In this document: piece after piece, positions 1 through 8,111 of the stretch | Layout of the letters: the number at the start of each line of letters is the position of its first letter | How positions within the stretch are numbered: the first letter of the stretch is position 1 | Assembly (NCBI RefSeq): GCF_011493005.1 | Contig: NZ_CP049158.1 | Coordinates: 868,001 to 932,000, forward strand | Reading direction: 5' to 3' | DNA from: Caballeronia sp. SBC1 | GTDB taxonomy: Bacteria; Pseudomonadota; Gammaproteobacteria; Burkholderiales; Burkholderiaceae | DNA length: 64,000 nt | Position numbers and translations under genes: made by a program | The notes under the pieces: model-generated | Databases searched by the model: none | What the model saw: only the letters and a program-made list of their open reading frames with translations | What the model was told of the DNA's origin: nothing

Positions 1-113
1 TGTCGCACATCAGCAAGACCTACGAGCCGGACGCAGGCGATATCGCGGCACTGCACGAGGCGCGGTTTCGCGCATTCAAGCAGTTGCAGAACGTGGCCAG
101 AGAAATCCGCTAG
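1..113 (+). CDS. C-terminal tail of an FGGY-type carbohydrate kinase (partial)
   Basis: Reading frame 3 is open from the window edge to a TAG at 111-113 and gives 37 residues. It contains KTYEPD followed by a helix-rich tail with LHEARFRAFKQL. This resembles the extreme C-terminus of xylulokinase-type FGGY kinases, which often read YxPdp...Y...F..F..LY. Only the tail is visible, so substrate and start cannot be judged. It does not appear to belong to the monooxygenase island that follows, because more than 600 bases without a gene separate them. Confidence 0.5.
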   Translation, partial: SHISKTYEPDAGDIAALHEARFRAFKQLQNVAREIR

Positions 114-774
114 TTCCGCGACGGAGACCCACGACGGCGGTGAGAACCTCGGCAGCAAGTACACGGTTGGCATCGGCGGTCGCGAGGGTAGGTTCGCGTC
201 CGCGCACGTCAATGGGTCGATCAAATTAGCGACCGTGTTGTCGCGTTGAGGCAGCCCGCTTCCGGGTTGTTGTTCACGCAAGCGGGCACGGTCGCTTGCT
301 GCTCGGTTGCTATGAACAGGACTACGATACAAACGGAAATTGGCGATAAGCGCTTGACGATAGTTCGCAAGCAATTCGCCCCATCAAATTGTCCCGAACA
401 TAAGCATCTGTTCCGTCAGTTCGAGGTGACCACTTCGAGCCCCGCAGGCCGTGCGAGAGACTGCTCTCGGTTGGTCAACCGCGCACCGATTGCAACCAGC
501 CGATTTTCTGTAGGGTGTCACGTCGGAGCGTCGTTCGGGGCGACCAAGCTAAGGCCGTCCGCGAGGATGCCAATAACGCTAATGATTAGACACTGACAAA
601 CTCGCACGCTGCATATGTCTCATTTCGCTACAGGTTCCGTAGCCGCCGTTCGATCAAGCGTCCGATTCTGCGACAGTGGGTCGAATTCCCAAAGCTGACC
701 AGAAAGCCTGTCCATCCATCTGATTCCTTTTGTCTGTCAGGCGCCAAGGCCCTGCTTCGAGGGAGTGCGCATTA
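114..774. other. Non-coding stretch between the kinase tail and the monooxygenase island
   Basis: No convincing gene is present. An open frame at 246-596 has no ribosome site and no recognisable protein character. The stretch holds one copy of a diverged 57-bp repeat (325-380), whose other copy lies beyond the far end of the island. Confidence 0.6.
325..380. repeat. Diverged repeat, left copy
   Basis: This 56-bp segment aligns with 16274-16330 at about 44 of 57 positions by eye, with one gap. Shared blocks include CGATACAAA, TAAGC, CTTGACG, GTTCG, AAGCAA and TTCGCC. Both copies have the same orientation and they bracket the whole monooxygenase locus. Nature unknown: it could be a shared promoter-type element, an old duplication or a REP-like sequence. 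Confidence 0.5.
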
Positions 775-791
775 TCGGCATGGAGATTGCA
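775..791 (+). promoter_or_regulatory. Putative sigma54 (-24/-12) promoter of the adh operon
   Basis: The sequence TCGGCATGGAGATTGCA has GG at 777-778 and GC at 789-790, separated by exactly ten bases. It carries a perfect TTGCA -12 box and a near-consensus GGCA -24 box. It lies about 108 bases before the GTG start of the alcohol dehydrogenase. A sigma54 activator is encoded at the other end of the island, which supports the reading. Confidence 0.6.
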
Positions 792-898
792 TAAGCCAAA
801 GCGATAAATCGCGTTGGAAGAACCGGCGAGCCTGCCTGCAACATCCAGGGCCGGCAAGTTCCCATGCAAGCCGTGAGGCGGTGACAAGGAGACGAAAC

Positions 899-1942
899 GT
901 GAAAGCTGCAGTGCTGCATGAGTACGATGAATCATTGAGCCGCGACGAGTTCGTGCGTTACGAAGAGGTCGCTGATCCGAAGATCGGGCGGCCCACCGAC
1001 GTGATCGTGCGTATTGGAGGCGCCGGTGTTTGCCGCACCGACCTGCACGTTGTCGAAGGCATTTGGCGCAGCAAGGTCGACGTGGCCTTGCCCTACATCA
1101 TGGGCCACGAAAACGCCGGCTGGGTCGAGGCCGTGGGCTCTGCCGTGGAGAGCGTCAAGGTGGGCGACGCTGTGATCTGCCATCCGCTCGTGACAAGCGG
1201 TTACTGCCTGGCGTGCCGGCGCGGTGACGACATGCATGCGACCGACAGCAGTTTCCCTGGCATCAATGCCAATGGCGGTTATGCGGAATATCTCCTGACG
1301 GGTGAGCGTTCGCTGATCAAGCTGCCTCAGTCGCTGGCGCCCAAGGACGTCGCGCCTTATACCGATGCAGGATTGACCGCCTACCGCGCTGCCAAGAAGG
1401 CATCTCGTCACTTGCTACCCGGCCAGTTCGCCGTCGTGATCGGCGCAGGCGGCCTGGGGCACATCGGCATCCAGGTATTGAAGGCCCTTTGCGCCGCGGA
1501 AATCATCGTGGTCGACCGCTCGGAAACCGCGTTGCAACTGGCCAAGGAATGCGGTGCGGACCATACGGTCAAGGGCGGCAGCGACGAAGTGCAAAGCGTG
1601 CTCGAGTTGACTAGCGGCAATGGCGCGGAGGCCGTCATCGATTTTGTCGGTGAAGGTGACGCGGTCGCCCAAGGCCTCGCGATGACGCGCAACGCCGGGT
1701 TCTATTACATCGTCGGATATGGCGGGAAGATCGAGTTGCCGACCATCGACATGATCACCAGCGAGAAAACCATTGTCGGCAATCTGGTCGGCACCTATCC
1801 CGAGCTGGTCGAGTTGATGGCGTTGGCCGATCGTGGACTCGTTCATCTGGCGACGAAGGAATACCGTTTGAGCGACGCGAACCAGGCGCTCAAGGACCTG
1901 CATCACGGCAAGGTCAGGGGCCGCGCGGTCCTGATTCCATAG
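899..1942 (+). CDS. Zinc-type alcohol dehydrogenase, NAD-dependent (MDR family)
   Basis: This 347-aa medium-chain dehydrogenase probably oxidises the alcohol made by the nearby monooxygenase, as in mim and prm loci, where an adh gene is co-located. Catalytic zinc candidates are C45 (GVCRTDLH) and H70-E71 (GHENAG). The Rossmann motif is GAGGLGHIG near residues 180-190. The structural zinc lobe is unusual: the expected four cysteines are reduced to C103 and C106, with S100 in the first position and A114 (next to H113) in the last, so this zinc may be missing. The GTG start is chosen because AAGGAGAC precedes it at 887; an upstream in-frame GTG at 881 has no such site. It is the first gene of the sigma54-type operon. 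Confidence 0.85.
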   Translation: MKAAVLHEYDESLSRDEFVRYEEVADPKIGRPTDVIVRIGGAGVCRTDLHVVEGIWRSKVDVALPYIMGHENAGWVEAVGSAVESVKVGDAVICHPLVTSGYCLACRRGDDMHATDSSFPGINANGGYAEYLLTGERSLIKLPQSLAPKDVAPYTDAGLTAYRAAKKASRHLLPGQFAVVIGAGGLGHIGIQVLKALCAAEIIVVDRSETALQLAKECGADHTVKGGSDEVQSVLELTSGNGAEAVIDFVGEGDAVAQGLAMTRNAGFYYIVGYGGKIELPTIDMITSEKTIVGNLVGTYPELVELMALADRGLVHLATKEYRLSDANQALKDLHHGKVRGRAVLIP

Positions 1943-1967
1943 CGATAAAACCGACAAGGAGGGCGCC

Positions 1968-2285
1968 GTGGCGCCGCAGCAAGATTCAATGCCGATTCCC
2001 GACCGCGTGCGCCTGGTCATTGCACTGACCGAGGTAAATTCCCGCTATTTGCGCGGCGAAAATCGCTGCGCCGGCGCCGAGATCGAGTTGGCATGCGCGC
2101 TGGCGTGCGAGAAGCGCGAAGGCACCACGCCCGACAGGGCACGGGACATTGTGCAATTGCGGGCGCGGCTGGACGCATCAGAAATCGAGTTACTGGCTAT
2201 TGAAGCCGAGCGTGACTGGCTTGAGAACGAGCTGGCGAATTTCGACACGGCAGAGTCCAGCAAGAAACCCGGAGAGTGGCAATGA
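1968..2285 (+). CDS. Hypothetical coiled-coil protein, 105 aa
   Basis: Family not recognised. The GTG start follows AAGGAGGGCGCC, an excellent ribosome site, and the end overlaps the start of the CobW gene by four bases (ATGA), so translation is probably coupled. The protein is acidic and highly helical. Residues about 55-95 read as heptads rich in Leu, Ala, Arg and Glu ([20 protein letters not shown]), suggesting a short coiled coil, and three Cys lie in the first half. Its place between the dehydrogenase and the metal-handling GTPase suggests a small partner or adaptor in monooxygenase maturation, but that is inference only. Confidence 0.7.
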   Translation: MAPQQDSMPIPDRVRLVIALTEVNSRYLRGENRCAGAEIELACALACEKREGTTPDRARDIVQLRARLDASEIELLAIEAERDWLENELANFDTAESSKKPGEWQ

Positions 2286-3286
2286 ATCGAATTCCGGTCA
2301 CTGTTCTTACCGGCTTTCTCGGCGCTGGCAAAACTACGCTGCTCAATCGCATACTGAGCGAGCAGCACGGCCGGCGTTATGCGGTGATCGTCAACGAATA
2401 CGGCGAACTCGGCATTGACGGGGGCCTAGTGGTGGGCGCTGAAGATGAGGTGATCGAGCTGAATAACGGCTGCGTGTGCTGCAAGGTGCGCGGCGACCTG
2501 ATCCGCGTGGTGTCGGGGCTCATCAAACGCAAGGGCGGCTTCGACGGAATCCTGATCGAGATGTCGGGATTGGCAGACCCCGCGCCGGTGGTGCAGACAT
2601 TCTTTGTCGACGATGTCATTCGTCAGCGCACGCGGCTCGACAGCGTGATCTGCGTGGCCGACGCGCGGCACCTGCAAGCACGTCTGGTCGACAGCCGTGA
2701 GGCCGCGGAGCAACTGGCGCAGGCAGATATCGTACTGCTGAACAAGATGGATATTGTCGATGCAACCGGTCTGGTTTCCGTCGAGACATCCATTCGAAAC
2801 ATCAATCCGACTGCGGCGTTGCTGCACAGTGTTCGCTGCGCAGTGCCGCTTGCTTCGCTGCTTGATCGAGGCGCATTCGATCTCAAGCGTCTTCATCTTG
2901 CCAACTCGCCAGAGGATGCAGACGAGCTGCCCCGTGATGAACGGCCCTTCCGTCATATATCCGTCGGTCTCGGGCGTCACAGCCATGGCATAGATTGCGT
3001 GTCGCTGTGTGTCGATAAACCACTGGAGCGCAGCCGTTTCCTTTCATGGCTGCAACAACTCGTGGTCGAGCAAGGTCAGGATCTGTTGAGAGCCAAAGGG
3101 ATCGTTGACATGGCGGGATCGGACCGCCGCTTCGTGTTCCAGGGGGTGCATATGACCATGGATACGGATTTCGACCGGCCGTGGCGGGTGGACGAAGTAC
3201 GCGATAGCAGGCTGGTGTTTATCGGCCGCAATCTCGATCGGCGTGGGTTGCGGGAAAGTATTGGGCACTGCCAGACTGACTCATGA
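2282..3286 (+). CDS. CobW/P47K-type G3E GTPase, putative metallochaperone
   Basis: This 334-aa protein is a G3E-family GTPase that hydrolyses GTP and, in characterised relatives, delivers metals such as Zn, Co or Ni to target enzymes. Visible motifs are the P-loop GFLGAGKT (11-18), the metal-binding CVCC motif (64-67) inside [15 protein letters not shown], an EMSGLADP switch segment and the guanine-specificity NKMD near residue 155. A CobW_C-like domain occupies the last third. The ATG at 2282 follows GGAGAG and overlaps the preceding gene; the stop overlaps the WD40 gene (ATGA). Its position in an operon for a di-iron enzyme suggests a role in metallating the hydroxylase or dehydrogenase, which is inference. 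CobW genes are not part of the classical mycobacterial mim locus. Confidence 0.85.
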   Translation: MNRIPVTVLTGFLGAGKTTLLNRILSEQHGRRYAVIVNEYGELGIDGGLVVGAEDEVIELNNGCVCCKVRGDLIRVVSGLIKRKGGFDGILIEMSGLADPAPVVQTFFVDDVIRQRTRLDSVICVADARHLQARLVDSREAAEQLAQADIVLLNKMDIVDATGLVSVETSIRNINPTAALLHSVRCAVPLASLLDRGAFDLKRLHLANSPEDADELPRDERPFRHISVGLGRHSHGIDCVSLCVDKPLERSRFLSWLQQLVVEQGQDLLRAKGIVDMAGSDRRFVFQGVHMTMDTDFDRPWRVDEVRDSRLVFIGRNLDRRGLRESIGHCQTDS

Positions 3287-4383
3287 ATGCGATGAATGCG
3301 CCACCGCCGCTGATCGAGTTGCTCGGAGCCCGTTGGGTGACGGAGGCGCCCGTTGTCGCGCTTGCGTGGGACGTTTCCGGACTCCATACGGGATTTGCGC
3401 TGGGCGACGGTACGGTGGCGCTCGCAACTGGTGAGTGGCCTGGTGGCCCGGCGCTCAAGCCTCGGCAGAGTGGGGGAGTCGAGTTCGTGCAGGCGCGGGA
3501 ACCCCCGGCGCCAGTGGCGCGCTTCAGCGTGCATGACGGCACCTGCCTCGCGCTTGCTGCCGATCCTGAAGGAGGTTTTCTCAGTGGTGGGGACGACGGC
3601 CGGCTGATCCACCTGAAGGCGGATGGTACGAGCGAGGTCCTCGTCGATCTCGACGGTGAGTGGATCGATCTCGTGGCCACCAGTCCGGCCGGTCGGGCCT
3701 ATGCAACCGGCCGCAGGGTTCACTGGCTGGGAGCGAAGCCAGCCAGTCTCGCGTTAACGGGTTCGGCAACCGCTCTTGCTTTCAATGCTACCGGCGATCA
3801 GTTGGCGATCGCTCATCACGGTGGAGTCACGCTATGGCCGGTTCACACCCATGTTCCCCGTCTGCTTGCATGGCCCGGCTATCACCGCAGCGTTATTTGG
3901 AGTCCTGACGGCCGCTATCTAGTGAGCGGCATGGAAGAGAACGCTCTGCACGGGTGGCGTTTGCCGGACGGCGGCGATATCGAGATGGGCGGTTATCCCG
4001 GGCAACCCCGGTCGCTATCGTTTTCGGCCGATGGGCGGGTGCTGGTCACGAGTGGCGGTCCGCCAGCGGTTTGCTGGCGATTCGACCCGCCCGGCGGCGA
4101 CGACCAGCCGCGAGAATGCGGTGTTGCGAGCAAGACTCCGGTCACTCAGGTTGAGTGTCATCCTACGCATCCATTGATTGCCGTTGGTTACCAGAATGGC
4201 ACCGTACTGCTGTGCCAGCCGGGCGGCAATGATGTTCTATTCGTCAAAGGCGCTGACCGCAGTCCTGTCAGTGCCATCGCCTGGTCTCCCGATGGCGGAC
4301 GGCTGGCAATGGGTACAGAGGCCGGTGAGATTGGCCTCGTGTCCTTGCCGGAGACGCTGTTTCATTTCGGAAGCCCGCGATGA
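3283..4383 (+). CDS. WD40-repeat beta-propeller protein
   Basis: This 366-aa protein contains repeated WD-like blades with SPDG and SADG turns (for example [36 protein letters not shown]), enough for roughly seven blades. No signal peptide or membrane segment is visible, so it should be cytosolic. It starts by an ATGA overlap with the CobW GTPase, which implies fixed co-expression. WD40 propellers act as docking platforms; the likely job is to present a client, perhaps a hydroxylase subunit or the dehydrogenase, to the GTPase. That job is inferred from context. Pairing of CobW GTPases with WD40 proteins is known from other bacterial operons. Confidence 0.75.
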   Translation: MNAMNAPPPLIELLGARWVTEAPVVALAWDVSGLHTGFALGDGTVALATGEWPGGPALKPRQSGGVEFVQAREPPAPVARFSVHDGTCLALAADPEGGFLSGGDDGRLIHLKADGTSEVLVDLDGEWIDLVATSPAGRAYATGRRVHWLGAKPASLALTGSATALAFNATGDQLAIAHHGGVTLWPVHTHVPRLLAWPGYHRSVIWSPDGRYLVSGMEENALHGWRLPDGGDIEMGGYPGQPRSLSFSADGRVLVTSGGPPAVCWRFDPPGGDDQPRECGVASKTPVTQVECHPTHPLIAVGYQNGTVLLCQPGGNDVLFVKGADRSPVSAIAWSPDGGRLAMGTEAGEIGLVSLPETLFHFGSPR

Positions 4384-4420
4384 AGGAACGGACAACATCC
4401 ATTACATAAAGGAGACAACC

Positions 4421-4624
4421 ATGACTAACGAACATCTCTCAAAGGACCAGTTCTTCGAGCAACTGGGAGCGATTGGCGACGAAATGATCGCGGCTTACGG
4501 GCGGGACTTCGCGATGGGCGCCCTCGTCCTCGCCGCGCGTTTCATCGCCGAGGGGAAGTCTCGTGGCGAGAATCCCCAGAGCGTGATTTACACGGGCGAG
4601 CGGCATGGAGGTCTCGGGCTGTAA
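4421..4624 (+). CDS. Hypothetical protein, 67 aa
   Basis: Family not recognised. The ATG follows AAAGGAGACAACC, a strong ribosome site, 37 bases after the WD40 gene, so it is the last gene of the first operon. The sequence is mostly helical (QFFEQLGAIGDEMIAAYG, MGALVLAARFIAEG) and ends with a Gly-rich tail, TGERHGGLGL. There is no cysteine and no signal peptide. Codon use matches its neighbours and the ribosome site is among the best in the region, which argues for a real gene. It might be a small assembly factor or an accessory subunit of the monooxygenase. Confidence 0.7.
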   Translation: MTNEHLSKDQFFEQLGAIGDEMIAAYGRDFAMGALVLAARFIAEGKSRGENPQSVIYTGERHGGLGL

Positions 4625-4822
4625 GCGGTCCTGTATCGAGGCTCAGGGTTAGTCAATCAGATGTCGGATGCGACTAATACCGGGTTTTCTATTTTCCCGC
4701 CAATAATTCGGTATCCTTATTTATATGAAGAATATGGATACCGCTGCATCGTCGCTAAATTCTCTGCAGAGCGGCGACGCACGGCAACCAGCAGCGTCCC
4801 AATATCGGACAGATCCAGTCAA

Positions 4823-4835
4823 TGCGAATGTCGCA
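4823..4835. promoter_or_regulatory. Candidate upstream activator site
   Basis: TGCGAATGTCGCA is a perfect 5-bp inverted repeat with a 3-base spacer, centred about 92 bases upstream of the -24 element. The related GTCG-GATG-CGAC lies at 4663-4674. The spacing suits a sigma54 enhancer-binding protein. Assignment to the local regulator is inference. Confidence 0.35.
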
Positions 4836-4918
4836 TAACAAAACAGAATTCGGTGCCGGCGTCTTGCGGAAATGACGCTACGTACCGCACAGCCTTATGA
4901 GATGGGATACGAACCTAG

Positions 4919-4935
4919 TTGGCACGCTTATCGCT
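4919..4935 (+). promoter_or_regulatory. Putative sigma54 (-24/-12) promoter of the monooxygenase operon
   Basis: TTGGCACGCTTATCGCT has a consensus TTGGCACG -24 box with GG at 4921-4922. After exactly ten bases comes GC at 4933-4934, in TCGC instead of the consensus TTGC. It lies about 270 bases before the alpha-subunit start and downstream of several inverted repeats. Confidence 0.65.
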
Positions 4936-5202
4936 GTATGAGTACAGGTCGAGACCCAAGTGTCGATGATCCGAATTGCAAAAAAACGACAGGAGGCATG
5001 GATGGCGAAGACCGGAACGGGACACCCGGCTGTTGAACATTCCCGCGCCACTTTTTGTTCGCGACCGTGACCACCGGCCTGTGTTGTTGATTGTTGACTC
5101 TGGCCGTGGCATCACCCGGCCCTGCCCGTAGCGCCGCCGTACGAAGTTGAAATGCGGCGGTGAAATACGACGGTGACTTGTGAAATGAAAAAGGAGAGCT
5201 CA

Positions 5203-6873
5203 ATGTCTGATGGATTAACCCTCAACAAGATCACGTCCCAGCGCGGGATCAGCATTGGTGAAGCGGCACGCCGCGTCGCCGATCTCGGCTGGACGCCCAG
5301 TTACGTTCAGGAGGCGATGACCTTCCCGACGGACTACAAGATCAGCAAGGCGCCGCGCGACCCGATGAAACAGGTGCTGCGCTCCTATTTTCCGATGCAG
5401 GAGGAAAAGGATAATCGCGTCTACGGCGCGCTCGATGCCGCGCTGCGCGGCGATATGTTCCGCAACGTCCAGCCGCGTTGGGTGGAATGGATGAAGCTGT
5501 TCCTGGCGATCATTCCGTTCCCGGAAATCTCAGCGGCACGGTCGATGGCTATGCTCGGACGCCTTGCGCCCGGCGAAGAACTGCGCACAGGTTTCACCAT
5601 GCAGATGGTTGACGAGTTCCGGCACTCGACCATCCAGATGAATCTCAAGAAGTGGTACATGGAGAACTATATTGACCCGGCCGGCTTCGATATAACGGAG
5701 GCGGCATTCGGCAAGTGCTACGCGACCACGATCGGCCGTCAGTTTGCCGAGGGGTTCCTCACTGGCGACGCCGTCACCGCGGCGAACGTGTTCTTGCAAG
5801 TGGTCGCAGAGACGGCGTTCACCAACACGCTGTTTGTCGCCATGCCATCGGAAGCCGCGCGCAACGGCGATTACGCGTTGCCGACGGTGTTCCTCTCGGT
5901 GCAGTCTGACGAAAGCCGGCATATTGGCAACGGCCATTCGCTCGTGATGTCGGTCATTAATGATCCGGATAACCATCTTTTGCTGGAGCGCGATCTTCGC
6001 TACGCCTTCTGGCAAAACCACGCGATTGTTGATGCGGCGATTGGCACGTTCATAGAATACGGCACCACCGACCGGGACAAGAACAAGGAATCGTACGCCG
6101 AGTTGTGGCACCGGTGGATCTATGAGGATTACTACCGTACTTACATGTTGCCGCTGGAGAAGTACGGCATCAAGATTCACCACGATGACGTTGCGGCGGC
6201 GTGGGATCGCCTGGTCAAGAAGAATTACGTCCACAAGGTCGCACAGTTCTTCTCCGTGGGCTGGCCCGTCAACTTCTGGCGTATCGAGGCGCAGACTGAA
6301 AAGGACTTCGAGTGGTTCGAGCACAAGTACCCGGGCTGGTACGCTGAATTCGGCGACTACTGGAAGTGGTACGCGAAGAAGAGCGTGCCGGGCGAGACGA
6401 ACATGCTGTTCGACCAGGAGAACGGCTACGTGTACCCGCACCGCTGCTGGAGTTGCCTGGTGCCGTGCCTGATCCGGGAAGACTTCGTAGTCGACGAAGT
6501 TGACGGGCAGTTATACACCTATTGCTCGGAGCTGTGCCGCTGGACTCACAAGGTAGCGTTCGCCTCGGAATACGAAGGGCGGCCGACGCCTGCCATGGGG
6601 CGCTTCAGCGGACGCCGCGAGTGGGAAGAGTGTTACCACGGCTGGGATCTGGCCGATTGCATCAAGGATCTCGGTTTTGTGCGCAGCGACGGCAAGACCC
6701 TGGTGCCGCAACCGCATCTTCGGTTTGACGACAAGAACATGTGGACGCTCGACCATGTTCGCGGTCACATCATCCAGAGCCCGATCGTTCTGCTGCGGGG
6801 GATGACGCCGGAGCAGCGCGAGAAGCATATCGCGGAATATAAAGCCGGTTTCAAGATTAATCCGGTTAGCTGA
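5203..6873 (+). CDS. mimA: Soluble di-iron monooxygenase hydroxylase, alpha (large) subunit
   Basis: This 556-aa protein is the catalytic subunit of a group 5/6-like soluble di-iron monooxygenase (propane/acetone/phenol type), which inserts one oxygen atom from O2 into a small substrate. The six iron ligands are all present: E108, E138 and H141 (DEFRH), E203, and E237 and H240 (DESRH). Their spacing matches methane monooxygenase MmoX (E114, E144, H147, E209, E243, H246) with a constant shift of six. Stretches such as SYFPMQEEKDNRVYGA and YGTTDRDKNKESYAE resemble PrmA and MimA as I recall them. The start is at MSDG because AAAGGAGAGCTCA precedes it; an in-frame GTG 30 bases upstream is weaker. 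Gene order alpha-reductase-beta-coupling matches prmABCD and mimABCD. The substrate cannot be read from sequence. Confidence 0.93.
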   Translation: MSDGLTLNKITSQRGISIGEAARRVADLGWTPSYVQEAMTFPTDYKISKAPRDPMKQVLRSYFPMQEEKDNRVYGALDAALRGDMFRNVQPRWVEWMKLFLAIIPFPEISAARSMAMLGRLAPGEELRTGFTMQMVDEFRHSTIQMNLKKWYMENYIDPAGFDITEAAFGKCYATTIGRQFAEGFLTGDAVTAANVFLQVVAETAFTNTLFVAMPSEAARNGDYALPTVFLSVQSDESRHIGNGHSLVMSVINDPDNHLLLERDLRYAFWQNHAIVDAAIGTFIEYGTTDRDKNKESYAELWHRWIYEDYYRTYMLPLEKYGIKIHHDDVAAAWDRLVKKNYVHKVAQFFSVGWPVNFWRIEAQTEKDFEWFEHKYPGWYAEFGDYWKWYAKKSVPGETNMLFDQENGYVYPHRCWSCLVPCLIREDFVVDEVDGQLYTYCSELCRWTHKVAFASEYEGRPTPAMGRFSGRREWEECYHGWDLADCIKDLGFVRSDGKTLVPQPHLRFDDKNMWTLDHVRGHIIQSPIVLLRGMTPEQREKHIAEYKAGFKINPVS

Positions 6874-6887
6874 AGAAGCGATGTCGC

Positions 6888-6921
6888 CCGGGAGTGGTTG
6901 AGTGTATGACTCCGCTCCCGG
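6888..6921 (+). other. Intercistronic hairpin between alpha and reductase genes
   Basis: CCGGGAGTGG (6888-6897) pairs with CCGCTCCCGG (6912-6921) at nine of ten positions across a 14-base loop. No T-tract follows, so an mRNA stability or processing element is more likely than a terminator. Confidence 0.5.
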
Positions 6922-6939
6922 ACGAATCAGGAGAGCACG

Positions 6940-8040
6940 ATGAGTGGGATGAACGATACGCAATGGAAGAGGGATGCCATGCCGGAAACAGTCGACTACC
7001 AGACGGTTCATATAGTGCGATTCGAGCCTGTCGGCGTCGAGATGGAGGTTGCGGAGGGGGAGACCGTGCTCGATGCCGCGTTCCGCCAGGGCATCTCGGT
7101 GATGCACGGATGCAAGGAAGGACAGTGCAGCAGTTGCAAGTCCCTGTTGATCGAAGGCGACGTGGAGTTGAAGAAGTATTCAACCTTCGCGCTGCCCGAC
7201 TATGAGCGTGAGACGAATCACATCTTGCTGTGCCGGACGCTCGCCTTCAGTGACCTGACGGTGGAACTGCTGAACTACGACGAAGACCTGATGCGCCGCT
7301 CCATCGCAGTGAAGGAATTCGGAGCGACGCTGACGAAAATAACCGCTCTCACTCACGACATCAGGTTGCTCGAAGTGGAACTGGACCAACCGCTGCGGTT
7401 TTGGGCCGGCCAGTATGTTGACCTGACCATTCCGGGGATGGACATCACGCGGTCGTTCTCCATGGCGAGCGTACCGAGCGAGCCAGGCGGCCAGACGAGT
7501 CTTGCGTTCATCATCAAGAAATACCCCAATGGGGCCTTCTCTTCTCAACTCGACGACGGCCTCAAGCCGGGTGACCGGTTGGTGGCGAAAGGACCATATG
7601 GCACGTGCTTCCGTCGGGAAGAACAACCGGGGCCAATGGTGCTGGTGGGCGGCGGCTCGGGCATGTCTCCCCTGTGGTCGATCCTCAACGATCTCGTCCA
7701 GAGCGGCGAGCAAAGGCCGGTGCGTTTCTTCTATGGCGCCCGTACCCGCCGCGACTTGTTCTACCTCGACGACTTCGCTGAACTCGCTGCGATACTGCCC
7801 GACTTCCGCTTTATCCCGGCGCTTTCGCACGCTGAAGCAGGCGATGACTGGACCGGCGAGACCGGCTTCATTCACGAGGTGCTCGGACGGGCTTTGCGCG
7901 AGGAAGCGCTTCCCGGTGAGATCGATGCTTATACGTGTGGTCCAACACCGATGATCGACGCGGTGATGCCCGTGCTGCAAATGGCTGGCGTTTCGCCCGA
8001 GCGGCTTTACTTCGACAAATTTACCCAGGCTGTCCGATAG
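6940..8040 (+). CDS. mimB: Monooxygenase reductase, ferredoxin/FAD/NAD(P)H type
   Basis: This 366-aa protein passes electrons from NAD(P)H through FAD and a [2Fe-2S] cluster to the hydroxylase. An N-terminal plant-type ferredoxin domain has ligands C58, C63, C66 and C98 (GCKEGQCSSC then LLCR). The FAD-binding motif is RSFSMA (171-176) and the nucleotide-binding motif is GGGSGMSP (237-244). The ATG at 6940 is taken because CAGGAGAGCACG precedes it; inner ATGs at residues 4 and 14 are possible. Position between alpha and beta genes is typical of Prm/Mim loci. Confidence 0.92.
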   Translation: MSGMNDTQWKRDAMPETVDYQTVHIVRFEPVGVEMEVAEGETVLDAAFRQGISVMHGCKEGQCSSCKSLLIEGDVELKKYSTFALPDYERETNHILLCRTLAFSDLTVELLNYDEDLMRRSIAVKEFGATLTKITALTHDIRLLEVELDQPLRFWAGQYVDLTIPGMDITRSFSMASVPSEPGGQTSLAFIIKKYPNGAFSSQLDDGLKPGDRLVAKGPYGTCFRREEQPGPMVLVGGGSGMSPLWSILNDLVQSGEQRPVRFFYGARTRRDLFYLDDFAELAAILPDFRFIPALSHAEAGDDWTGETGFIHEVLGRALREEALPGEIDAYTCGPTPMIDAVMPVLQMAGVSPERLYFDKFTQAVR

Positions 8041-8089
8041 TCCGATAACCGGCTTCGCGGCTGCGCTGCAGCCCCGAAGTTCCGATAAC
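8041..8089 (+). other. Hairpin flanked by 9-bp direct repeats between reductase and beta genes
   Basis: CTTCGCGGCTGC (8053-8064) pairs with GCAGCCCCGAAG (8068-8079) at 11 of 12 positions over a 3-base loop. Identical TCCGATAAC copies flank it at 8041-8049 and 8081-8089. No T-tract follows. It may separate mRNA segments with different stability, or be a relic of a tiny insertion with target duplication. Confidence 0.55.
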
Positions 8090-8111
8090 TGAAAGACGAA
8101 GGAGGATCGAC

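Larger units (their letters stand above)
4625..5202 (+). promoter_or_regulatory. Control region of the monooxygenase operon
   Basis: This 578-bp gap is AT-richer than its surroundings and packed with inverted repeats: GTCG-GATG-CGAC (4663-4674), CGGTATCC/GGATACCG (4709-4716 and 4736-4743), the palindrome CTCTGCAGAG (4762-4771) and TGCGA-ATG-TCGCA (4823-4835). They lie about 85-260 bases upstream of the putative sigma54 core, where enhancer-type activator sites are expected. The stretch after the core gives a leader of about 250 bases before the alpha-subunit gene. No gene was found here. Confidence 0.6.

Noticed and set aside
246..596. Open frame of 116 codons before the island
   Set aside because: No ribosome site, odd amino-acid composition and it overlaps a repeat copy; no family resemblance.
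5530..6441. Antisense frame opposite the hydroxylase alpha gene
   Set aside because: Overlaps a gene with all six iron ligands; composition typical of a reverse-strand shadow.
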